Origin: Gammaproteobacteria bacterium
Lineage (GTDB): Bacteria; Pseudomonadota; Gammaproteobacteria; Burkholderiales; Burkholderiaceae_B
Length of the DNA: 64,000 bases
Assembly (NCBI GenBank): GCA_018815245.1
Contig: JAHIXK010000005.1
Coordinates: forward strand, 124,001 to 188,000
Reading direction: 5' to 3'
Translations under genes and position numbers: made by a program
The notes under the pieces: model-generated
What the model was told of the DNA's origin: nothing
The model's database searches: none
What the model saw: only the letters and a program-made list of their open reading frames with translations
Shown here: one piece after another, positions 57,613-64,000 of the stretch
How the letters are laid out: every line of letters begins with the position of its first letter
Numbering within the stretch: the first letter of the stretch is position 1

Positions 57613-58098
57613 ATGGCCGAACAGAATTCAGAAGCCGTATTCCAAATGCAGCGCGTTTACATCAAAGACGCCTCGCTGGAGTTGCCCAACGCCCCCCAGA
57701 TTTTCCTCGAGAAAAACGCACCAAAAATTGAGGTGTCGGTGGATGTGGGTGCCCAGCGCCTTGCTGAAAACATTTTTGAGTCCGAAGTCACTGTCACAGT
57801 GACTGCGAAAATCGACGACAAAGTGGCTTTTCTGGTGGAATGCAAGCAGGCAGGTATTTTTGAAATTGCCAATGTGCCCGAAGATCAATTCGATCCGCTG
57901 TTGGGCATTTTGTGCCCCAACATGATTTACCCCTATCTGCGTGCAAACGTGGCCGACCTGATCACCCGTACCGGCTTCCCGCCCGTGCATTTGTCGGACA
58001 TCAATTTTGAGCAGTTCTACCAGCAGCGCCTGGCCGCCGCCCAAGAACAGGCACAAGGTGCCAAGCAGAACGGTTCTGGCATCATTACCACTGCGTAA
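57613..58098 (+). CDS. secB: Protein-export chaperone SecB
   Basis: 161 residues. The core is typical: FQMQRVYIKDASLELPNAPQIF at 11-32 and later GILCPNMIYPYLRANVADLITRTGFPPVHLSDINFEQFYQQR, the region that binds SecA and unfolded preproteins. It forms tetramers that keep preproteins translocation-competent. The tail (AAAQEQAQGAKQNGSG) is low complexity. A ribosome-binding site AGGAGC is 9 nt upstream. Confidence 0.96.
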   Translation: MAEQNSEAVFQMQRVYIKDASLELPNAPQIFLEKNAPKIEVSVDVGAQRLAENIFESEVTVTVTAKIDDKVAFLVECKQAGIFEIANVPEDQFDPLLGILCPNMIYPYLRANVADLITRTGFPPVHLSDINFEQFYQQRLAAAQEQAQGAKQNGSGIITTA

Positions 58099-58110
58099 TT
58101 GGCAGCGCGC

Positions 58111-59124
58111 ATGAACATCACCGTGTTTGGTGCGGGCGCGTGGGGCACCGCTGTGGCTGCCCACATGTCGGTTGCGCACAATGTGGTGTTGTGGGGGCGC
58201 GACCCCGCTGTGCTGGAATCGATTGCCAGCCGGCGCGAAAATCCCCGTTACCTGGCAGGCATCAAGTTAAACCCGGCCCTGAAAGTTCAGGGCGACTTCG
58301 TTTTGGCTGCTCAACATGCCTTGGGCCACGCCGATGCCTTGTGGGTGTTGGGCACGCCCATGGGCGCTTTGCGCCAAACCCTTGAACACCTGCTTCAAAT
58401 TGCGCCCATTGGGCAATGGCCTTCAGTGGCTTGGCTATGCAAAGGGTTTGAGGTGGGCACAGGGCTGATGCCGCACCAAGTGGTTGAAGAAGTGTTGGGC
58501 AAGCCTTTGGGTGGCGCGCTGACCGGCCCATCGTTTGCCGCAGAAGTGGCGCGTGGTTTGCCTTGCGCCCTCACGGCGGCATCGGCAGATCCGAAAACCC
58601 GCCAGGCCATGGTTCGTGCGGCGCATCACGCCGCCTTGCGGGTCTATGAGCTGGACGATTTGGTGGGCGCTGAAGTGGGCGGAGCCGTGAAAAACATCAT
58701 GGCTGTGGCCACAGGTATTGGCGATGGCATGCAATTGGGCCTGAATGCCCGTGCGGCCTTGATTACCCGTGGCATGGCAGAGATCAAGCGCTTTGCTGTG
58801 GCCTTGGGCGCGCAAGCCGAAACCCTGAATGGACTTTCCGGTTTTGGCGACCTTATTTTGACCTGCACAGGCGACCTGTCCAGAAACAGGCGTGTTGGTG
58901 TGATGTTGGCCCAGGGCAAGTCGCTGGACATTATTCTCAAAGAATTGGGCCAGGTCGCCGAGGGCGTGAAATGTGCGCCAGTGGTCAAGGAACTTGCAGC
59001 CAGGCTGGGCGTCGACATGCCGATCACCGCAGCGGTGAATGCTGTGTTGTTCGAGGGCGTTAGTCCCGGAGAAGGTGTTCTTCGATTGTTGTCGCGTGAA
59101 GCCAGGTCTGAAGACGCCGAATAA
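58111..59124 (+). CDS. gpsA: Glycerol-3-phosphate dehydrogenase [NAD(P)+]
   Basis: 337 residues from ATG 58111 (MNITVFGAGAWGTAVAAHM); the frame opens at 58099. The Rossmann loop is GAGAWG, followed by GPSFAAEVARGLPCAL, the catalytic-lysine segment VGGAVKNIMAVATGIGDG, and LSGFGDLILTCTGDLSRNRRVG. It reduces dihydroxyacetone phosphate to sn-glycerol-3-phosphate for phospholipid synthesis. Last of the yibN-grxC-secB-gpsA block; an 180-bp gap with a repeat half-arm follows. Confidence 0.95.
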   Translation: MNITVFGAGAWGTAVAAHMSVAHNVVLWGRDPAVLESIASRRENPRYLAGIKLNPALKVQGDFVLAAQHALGHADALWVLGTPMGALRQTLEHLLQIAPIGQWPSVAWLCKGFEVGTGLMPHQVVEEVLGKPLGGALTGPSFAAEVARGLPCALTAASADPKTRQAMVRAAHHAALRVYELDDLVGAEVGGAVKNIMAVATGIGDGMQLGLNARAALITRGMAEIKRFAVALGAQAETLNGLSGFGDLILTCTGDLSRNRRVGVMLAQGKSLDIILKELGQVAEGVKCAPVVKELAARLGVDMPITAAVNAVLFEGVSPGEGVLRLLSREARSEDAE

Positions 59125-59202
59125 ATTTGTGCCTTGGTGATGCTGAGCCGCAGCCTGCGAATCTCCACCAGCGCGTACCTGTCACCGCTGGCTTCCGGCC
59201 CC

Positions 59203-59290
59203 AATCGGCGACGATGTTCCAGTCGCTTCGCCTTCAAGAAAACCTGCCCGTTTGAGTTCACACGCCACGTTCGGCTTGTAAGTCGACACC
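59203..59290 (+). repeat. Single arm of the palindrome family found at 14766-15152
   Basis: Aligns to 14969-15055, the left arm of palindrome 2, over 88 bp at roughly 85% identity by eye, one single-base indel. Longest exact shared run is the segment from TCGCCTTCAAGAAAACC through TGCCCGTTTGA. The complementary right arm is absent: the unit stops about where the tip hairpin would begin, 14 bp before the trmL stop codon. Located between the convergent genes gpsA and trmL. The upstream 59125-59202 shows nothing else. Confidence 0.8.
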
Positions 59291-59304
59291 AAAACTCGCG
59301 CCGA

Positions 59305-59775
59305 TCAGGCTCCGCCTTCAAACCCAAGTTGTCGCCACGCCTCATACACCATCACAGCCACCGAATTCGACAGGTTCAGCGAACGGCTTTCCGGGCGCAT
59401 CGGCAAACGCAGCCAGTTTTCGCGCGCAAACCAGTTGCGAACATCCTCCGAAAGTCCGCGCGTCTCGCTGCCAAACATCAGGTAGTCACCGGCTTTGAAC
59501 TGCACTTCGAAAGGTGATCGCGTGCCCTTGGTGGTCATGGCAAAGCAGCGTTGCGGGTCGGGTTTGCAGGTGTCCAGAAATGCCTGCCAACCGGCGTGAA
59601 CCTGCATGCGGGCGTATTCGTGGTAATCCAGCCCGGCCCTGCGCATCCGGGCATCTTCCAACGGAAAGCCCAGCGGCTCAATTAAATGCAGCTGCACGCC
59701 CGTGTTGGCGCACAGGCGAATCACATTGCCCGTATTGGGCGGAATTTCGGGTTCAACCAACACCACGTGAATCAT
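59305..59775 (-). CDS. trmL: tRNA (cytidine34-2'-O)-methyltransferase TrmL
   Basis: 156 residues from ATG 59775, overlapping the comF stop; the frame opens at 59790. SPOUT-fold signatures: [26 protein letters not shown] at the start, [10 protein letters not shown] and the knot-forming tail [28 protein letters not shown]. It methylates the ribose of wobble position 34 in tRNA-Leu isoacceptors. The E. coli order gpsA-cysE-trmL is partly conserved. Confidence 0.94.
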   Translation of the reverse strand: MIHVVLVEPEIPPNTGNVIRLCANTGVQLHLIEPLGFPLEDARMRRAGLDYHEYARMQVHAGWQAFLDTCKPDPQRCFAMTTKGTRSPFEVQFKAGDYLMFGSETRGLSEDVRNWFARENWLRLPMRPESRSLNLSNSVAVMVYEAWRQLGFEGGA

Positions 59776-60548
59776 TCTGGGGTCCTGCAAACAGCCATTA
59801 ATAGAATTGATTTTGCGCCAGCGTTGCGCAGTGCTGCTTCACAACTTTGAAGGGTAGCGCCCGTGGTAATTACATCGTCCACAAGCCCAATGCGTAACCC
59901 CGCAGGTATGGGGCGTGTGGCCCGAAACAAACCCTGCAGGTTCTGTAGCCGTTCACCCCGGCCCAGTTCTGCCTGCGTGCGGGCCTCACCTGTTTTAACA
60001 AGCCAGTCAGTGTAAACCGGCCGCTGGATGTGTCGCCCTGCGTGTTTGGCAATCAGCGCGGCTTGATTATAGCCCCGCTGTTTCAGTTTTTCCCGGCTGC
60101 CGGGCACAGGGATCAGCAAATCCGGCAGGGCGCAGCCAGCCTTTTGGGTGTTCACACCCAGCCAAAGCCCCATGAATGTGGCAAGTCCGTGTGCCTTTCC
60201 GTATTTCAGTTGCGCGATCCACTGGTCAAATGGGGCCGTGTAATCGCAGCACACCACGCAGTCGGTTTCTTGATCTGTGTTGTCCCCAGCCTTGGGTTTG
60301 CAATGTCTGCAATGTGTCCAGCCAAAAGCCTGTGGCCGTAGGCCTAACGCCAATCCACAGCATTTGCAGCGAACGTTGGGCATGCCTTCGAACAGGTTCA
60401 TGCAGGTGCTGCATGCAAAACGCGCCAACGGGTTTGCGTGTGGGTTTTTGATCCCTGCATGGCAGGCTACACAGCGCCGTGGCAGCACGGCGTCGCCCAT
60501 CCCTTGGTAAGTTCTATAGAATAGATCAATCAATTGTTTTGGCAACAT
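59772..60548 (-). CDS. ComF family phosphoribosyltransferase-like protein
   Basis: 258 residues from ATG 60548; the frame opens at 60695 inside the divergent gene. N-terminal zinc-ribbon-like cysteine pairs (CVACHAG, CSTCMN, CKCCG, CRHC), then a phosphoribosyltransferase fold with [11 protein letters not shown]-like [16 protein letters not shown] and the PRPP loop [17 protein letters not shown]. ComF proteins take part in DNA uptake or repair in some bacteria; the catalytic reaction is unknown. It is upstream of trmL with an ATGA overlap. Confidence 0.88.
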   Translation of the reverse strand: MLPKQLIDLFYRTYQGMGDAVLPRRCVACHAGIKNPHANPLARFACSTCMNLFEGMPNVRCKCCGLALGLRPQAFGWTHCRHCKPKAGDNTDQETDCVVCCDYTAPFDQWIAQLKYGKAHGLATFMGLWLGVNTQKAGCALPDLLIPVPGSREKLKQRGYNQAALIAKHAGRHIQRPVYTDWLVKTGEARTQAELGRGERLQNLQGLFRATRPIPAGLRIGLVDDVITTGATLQSCEAALRNAGAKSILLMAVCRTPE

Positions 60549-61476
60549 GGTCTTTTTCGCAATGTCCTCGCAGTATTGGAAATACCCCCGGTCGAATCTC
60601 GCGCTTGCGCAGCAATGGTTGCGCAGGGTAGGTGCGCCCTTGCCTTTCATTCTCGAAGAGGTCAACAAACGCATGGTGGCGCGTGCGCAGATCATGCGCC
60701 CGGTCGAGGGAGGGGTGGTGCATCAAGGCTGGTTACACCCTGCCACACTGTCAGAAGTTAAAAGTCTGTTTGTTGGTCGCCCGTTCACCGTTTTTGCCCC
60801 CCGTGCCATCGAATTGCCCGTGGCGTCGGTGGATCGGGCTGCGGCATCATTTCTGGCCAAGTTATGGCCGGGGCGTTCTGCAGCGCCAAAGGCAAGCCAC
60901 GCCACTGCCTTGGTGGTCAACAGCCCCTTGCCCTTGGTTGATGCAAGCCAGGCCATGGTCTGGTCGCCATTGTGGTTGCATTGTGTTGAAGACCCGGGTC
61001 AGCAACTGGCTGAATGGCTGCGGGTGCTAAAGCCCGAGGGTGGGGTGTTTTTCAGTTGTTTCGGGCCCGACACCGCCAAAGAATTGCAAGGTGTTGCGCT
61101 GTCGCTGGGCGAAGATTTTCCGGACTTCGCCGACATGCACGACATTGGCGACTTGATGGGCAAGCAGGGTTTTTCCGACCCGGTCATGGAAATGGAAAAA
61201 TTGACCCTGACTTACACCACGCCTGAAAAGCTGCTCGCTGACTGGCGAGCCTTGGTGGGAAACCCGCTTCAGCAAAGGCAGAAAGGCCTGTGTGCCCCTG
61301 TGCGTTACAGCGAGGCGCTGATTTATCTCGAAGGTTTGCGCAACCCTGACACCGGTCGAATTCCGCTGACACTCGAACTGGTGTACGGGCATGCATGGAA
61401 AGTGAAAAGAATGGCAAAAACTGACATTGCGACCGTAAAAGTTTCAGACATTAAAGGCCGCAAGGGGTCGAAATAG
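60547..61476 (+). CDS. BioC-like class I SAM methyltransferase
   Basis: 309 residues from ATG 60547; ATG 60562 (MSSQYWKYPRS) is an alternative. Typical BioC-like pattern at the C-terminal half: SQAMVWSPLWLHCVEDPGQQLAEWLRVLKPEGGVFFSCFGPDTAKELQG, near residue 140-190, then a conserved FxDMHDIGDLM. BioC proteins methylate malonyl-ACP for pimeloyl synthesis, but the SAM-binding glycine motif here is poorly conserved. No bio genes are nearby, so the name is tentative. Starts share CATG with comF on the other strand. Confidence 0.72.
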   Translation: MVFFAMSSQYWKYPRSNLALAQQWLRRVGAPLPFILEEVNKRMVARAQIMRPVEGGVVHQGWLHPATLSEVKSLFVGRPFTVFAPRAIELPVASVDRAAASFLAKLWPGRSAAPKASHATALVVNSPLPLVDASQAMVWSPLWLHCVEDPGQQLAEWLRVLKPEGGVFFSCFGPDTAKELQGVALSLGEDFPDFADMHDIGDLMGKQGFSDPVMEMEKLTLTYTTPEKLLADWRALVGNPLQQRQKGLCAPVRYSEALIYLEGLRNPDTGRIPLTLELVYGHAWKVKRMAKTDIATVKVSDIKGRKGSK

Positions 61477-61560
61477 CGTGCTGCTGCGCAACATTTTCAA
61501 ATGTAGTGCATTGTTTCCAATTAATTTCCTGGAAAACTGGCGCGGATTGCAACTGCGTTG

Positions 61561-61590
61561 TTGCTTGCTTTAGAGCCTTGAGCCTATAAT
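61561..61590 (+). promoter_or_regulatory. Candidate sigma-70 promoter for the DUF2244-coxBA unit
   Basis: TTGCTT (61561-61566), 18-bp spacer, TATAAT (61585-61590). The -10 is perfect and the -35 shares TTG with consensus. It lies about 50 nt upstream of the first ATG of the DUF2244 gene. The 160-bp gap also holds a 14-bp palindrome ACATTT-TC-AAATGT at 61491-61504. Confidence 0.5.
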
Positions 61591-61637
61591 TCGAAGGTTT
61601 TTATGCACTCTTTTGGGTGTGCGTAGGGTCTGAATGA

Positions 61638-62159
61638 ATGCTCCTCAAGAGGTCGATGGGGAAAGAATTGGGCATGATTCCAGAAAATTCAAGCCAGGCA
61701 ACTCTGCCGCAAAGTAGTAAATGGGTCTTCAGGCGCAACTGTTCGCTTAGCCCCAAACAACTTTTGCAGTGGTATCTAAGTCTCTGTTTCATCACCTTGG
61801 TTGTGGCGACAGGCTTTTTGTTGGCGGGCTTCTGGATCGTGTTGCCTTTTGCAGGCATTGAATTGTTGTTGGTGGGCACGGCATTCGTGGTGTATGCAAG
61901 GCATGCAGCTGATTACGAAATGATCGAGCTCCAGCCCAACCAGTTGCTTCTGGTGAAGGCCGACGGTTCAAAGCTGACCCAGCTTGAATGTTCACCCCAG
62001 TGGGCCAGCTTGAGCTACAACGGGAAATACAAAGAGCCCTTGGTATTCAGTTACAAGGGCCAACAAGTAAAAATAGGCAGGTTTATTGCCGAAAAAGACA
62101 AGTCAGCGCTGCATCGTGAACTGAAGGCAGCGTTGGCAAGGGTTGCATACCCTGTGTAG
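61638..62159 (+). CDS. DUF2244 family membrane protein
   Basis: 173 residues from ATG 61638; ATGs at 61656 and 61674 are alternatives with no decisive ribosome-binding site. After a Ser/Gln-rich tail, WVFRRNCSLSPKQLLQWY begins the DUF2244 domain, with two hydrophobic segments (SLCFITLVVATGFLLAGFWIVLP and IELLLVGTAFVVYA) and a cytoplasmic tail (KIGRFIAEKDKSALHRELKAAL). The function is unknown; members often sit beside cytochrome oxidase genes, as here with coxB 49 nt downstream, which suggests an oxidase-related accessory role. Confidence 0.82.
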   Translation: MLLKRSMGKELGMIPENSSQATLPQSSKWVFRRNCSLSPKQLLQWYLSLCFITLVVATGFLLAGFWIVLPFAGIELLLVGTAFVVYARHAADYEMIELQPNQLLLVKADGSKLTQLECSPQWASLSYNGKYKEPLVFSYKGQQVKIGRFIAEKDKSALHRELKAALARVAYPV

Positions 62160-62208
62160 GTATGTGGCTTCCACCAGTTTGATATTTTTTTTGAGATTGA
62201 GGATCGCC

Positions 62209-63384
62209 ATGTTGAAGTCGTCCTTGGGTATTCGCAAAGCAGTAGCAACAGCTGCCGCAATAGCGATGACATCCTTCGGAGGTGCAGCGTTTGCCGAGAA
62301 TGTTTCTGGGCAGCCCTTGCAGTACAACCTCGTCGAGCCGGTTACTGAAATCGCGCGTCAAATCTACGATTTGCACACGTTGATGTTGGTAATCTGTTTG
62401 GTCATTTTCATTGCCGTATTCGGCGTGATGTTCTATTCAATCTTTGCGCACCGCAAATCAAAGGGTGCGAAATCGGCCTCTTTCCACGACAGCGTGAAAG
62501 TTGAAATTGCGTGGACCATTATTCCATTCCTGATCGTGATCGGCATGGCTTTGCCTGCAACCAAAACAGTGGTTGCGATGAAAGATACATCGAACGCCGA
62601 CCTGACCATCAAGGCCACCGGTTACCAGTGGAAATGGGGTTATGAATACCTGGCTGGCGAAGGCGAAGGCATTTCCTTCCTGGCAACACTGTCAACACCG
62701 CGCGACCAGATTGAAGACCACCAAGGTCAGGCAGTGGCCCGCGGTGAAAACTACCTGATGGAAGTGGACAACCACGTTGTGGTGCCTGTCGGCAAGAAAG
62801 TGCGTGTGGTAACTACAGCCAATGATGTGATCCACGCCTGGATGGTTCCCGCCTTTGGCGTGAAGCAGGATGCGATCCCCGGTTTTGTTCGCGACACCTG
62901 GTTCAAAGCCGAGCAGGAAGGCATTTACCGAGGTCAGTGTGCCGAGCTTTGCGGCAAAGACCACGCGTACATGCCAATCGTTGTAGAAGTGATGTCTGAG
63001 GAAAACTACTCCAAGTGGGTTCAGGCCAAGCTTGATGAAATGAAATCCAAGCAAGACGATCCCACCAAAGAATGGGTGAAGGAAGATCTGGTTGCCCGTG
63101 GCGAACAGGTGTTTAACGCCAACTGTGCGGCTTGTCACCAGGCTTCCGGTGAAGGCATCCCTGGTGCATTTCCTGCGCTGGTTGGAGCGGCCTCCGTTAA
63201 AGGACCACAGGCTGACCAGATTGCAATTTTGCTGAACGGCAAGGGCGCTGGCATGCCAGCGTGGAAGCAGTTGAGCGACGTTGAAATTGCCTCCGTGATT
63301 ACTTACACACGAAACGCTTGGGCCAATGCTGGCACAGGTACAGACCCGGTTGTTCAGCCAAGTGCTGTTACGGCTGCACGTTAA
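62209..63384 (+). CDS. coxB: Cytochrome c oxidase subunit II with fused cytochrome c domain (caa3-like)
   Basis: 391 residues from ATG 62209 with TGAGGA upstream; the frame opens at 62143. Signal peptide (1-29, ending GGAAFA), two membrane helices (55-78 and 100-122), CuA site: His209, Cys244, Cys248, His252, Met255 in GQCAELCGKDHAYM. A C-terminal cytochrome c domain (about 295-372) with CAACH (Cys306, Cys309, His310) and axial Met349 (GAGMPAWK). It accepts electrons from a c-type carrier and passes them to subunit I. coxA follows 21 nt downstream. Confidence 0.96.
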   Translation: MLKSSLGIRKAVATAAAIAMTSFGGAAFAENVSGQPLQYNLVEPVTEIARQIYDLHTLMLVICLVIFIAVFGVMFYSIFAHRKSKGAKSASFHDSVKVEIAWTIIPFLIVIGMALPATKTVVAMKDTSNADLTIKATGYQWKWGYEYLAGEGEGISFLATLSTPRDQIEDHQGQAVARGENYLMEVDNHVVVPVGKKVRVVTTANDVIHAWMVPAFGVKQDAIPGFVRDTWFKAEQEGIYRGQCAELCGKDHAYMPIVVEVMSEENYSKWVQAKLDEMKSKQDDPTKEWVKEDLVARGEQVFNANCAACHQASGEGIPGAFPALVGAASVKGPQADQIAILLNGKGAGMPAWKQLSDVEIASVITYTRNAWANAGTGTDPVVQPSAVTAAR

Positions 63385-63405
63385 TAGATTGCTTAGGAGA
63401 TTTAC

Positions 63406-64000
63406 ATGAGCACTACCGCGGCAGATTTGACCCACGGACATGGCCACGACCATGACCACGCGCACGACCACCCGCATGGCTGGCGCCGTTGGTTGTACGC
63501 AACCAACCACAAAGACATCGGTACCATGTACCTGATTTTCTCGTTCATCATGCTGCTGGAAGGCGGTGTGTTGGCATTGATGCTGCGCGCAGAACTGTTT
63601 GCGCCAGGCCTGCAACTGGTTCAGCCGGAATTCTTTAACCAGCTGACCACCATGCACGGCTTGATCATGGTGTTCGGTGCAGTGATGCCCGCGTTTGTGG
63701 GTTTCGCCAACTGGATGATCCCGCTGCAAATTGGTTGTTCAGACATGGCTTTTGCCCGCATGAACAACTTCAGCTTCTGGCTGATGATCCCCGCTGCCAT
63801 CATTCTTACAGCATCGTTCTTCATGCCCGGCGGCGCAACTGCTGCCGGCTGGACGTTGTACGCACCGTTGTCAGTACAAATGGGCCCCGGCATGGACGCC
63901 GCCATTTTTGCGATGCACATTCTGGGTGCTTCCTCGATCATGGGTTCAATCAACATCATCACCACCATCCTGAACATGCGCGCTCCTGGCATGACCCTGA
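63406..64000 (+). CDS. coxA: Cytochrome c oxidase subunit I (5' part)
   Basis: Starts at ATG 63406 with TTAGGAGA upstream and runs out of the window; 198 codons visible. N-terminal His-rich stretch HGHGHDHDHAHDHPHG (residues 10-26) precedes WRRWLYATNHKDIGTMYLIFS, the usual subunit I start. Helix-2 TTMHGLIMVFGAVMP carries the heme a ligand His; LQIGCSDMAFARMNNFSFWL follows. It holds heme a, heme a3 and CuB and couples O2 reduction to proton pumping. C-terminal half is outside the window. Confidence 0.96.
   Translation, partial: MSTTAADLTHGHGHDHDHAHDHPHGWRRWLYATNHKDIGTMYLIFSFIMLLEGGVLALMLRAELFAPGLQLVQPEFFNQLTTMHGLIMVFGAVMPAFVGFANWMIPLQIGCSDMAFARMNNFSFWLMIPAAIILTASFFMPGGATAAGWTLYAPLSVQMGPGMDAAIFAMHILGASSIMGSINIITTILNMRAPGMTL

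Overview
The window reads as chromosomal DNA of a betaproteobacterium of the Burkholderiales type. Evidence: a single-cysteine DksA of the kind seen in that group, rsmI-yraN-diaA-dolP and yibN-grxC-secB-gpsA gene orders, a caa3-like CoxB, and type VI (T6SS) and type II (T2SS) secretion loci. The genus cannot be fixed from sequence alone; a Limnobacter-like organism is an unverified guess. No rRNA, tRNA or CRISPR array was seen.

Layout. 1-10.9 kb: T6SS sheath, tube and baseplate genes (tssB, tssC, two hcp copies, tssE, tssF, tssG, clpV), ending with a caspase-like protein and a lipoprotein. 10.9-17.8 kb: housekeeping genes (hslR, a TlpA-like thioredoxin, dolP, diaA, yraN, rsmI, dksA, a CobW GTPase, an MBL-fold hydrolase). 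The only gene-free stretch over 300 bp (14733-15268) holds two abutting giant palindromes of about 200 bp each. 17.9-34.2 kb: leucine/isovalerate catabolism in two blocks (ivd-aceK, then isomerase-mccB-liuC-mccA-hmgL). Between the blocks lie a nitroreductase, a Baeyer-Villiger-type monooxygenase, an ExoD-like membrane protein, a small repeat protein and a two-gene minus-strand cassette. 34.2-50.5 kb: a gspGHIJKLMNDEF operon with gspC divergent, running without a gap into two response-regulator/histidine-kinase pairs. 50.5-61.5 kb: envelope and housekeeping genes (DUF3108, M15 peptidase, HAD phosphatase, moeB-like, ctpA, envC, gpmA, yibN, grxC, secB, gpsA, trmL, comF, bioC-like). 61.6-64 kb: DUF2244 gene and the start of a cytochrome c oxidase operon (coxB, coxA).

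Most notable. (1) The 628-residue protein at 22258-24144 carries near its C-terminus a recognisable Josephin (ataxin-3 type) cysteine-protease signature: Gln369, Cys374, His568 and Asn584 in matching local context. It is a candidate deubiquitinase-like effector, and it is followed 5 nt later by an unrecognised 441-residue protein. (2) The two abutting palindromes at 14766-14970 and 14971-15152 each fold end to end on themselves; a single half-arm of the same family lies at 59203-59290. (3) A caspase-fold protein is translationally overlapped with clpV. (4) The T2SS operon appears transcriptionally and translationally coupled to two duplicated sensor/regulator pairs.

How the genes fit together: the ivd, mcc, liuC and hmgL products convert isovaleryl-CoA to acetoacetate and acetyl-CoA, and aceK, coupled to ivd, would shift isocitrate toward the glyoxylate shunt. 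The T2SS and T6SS provide export routes, and the CtpA/EnvC/M15 group remodels peptidoglycan.
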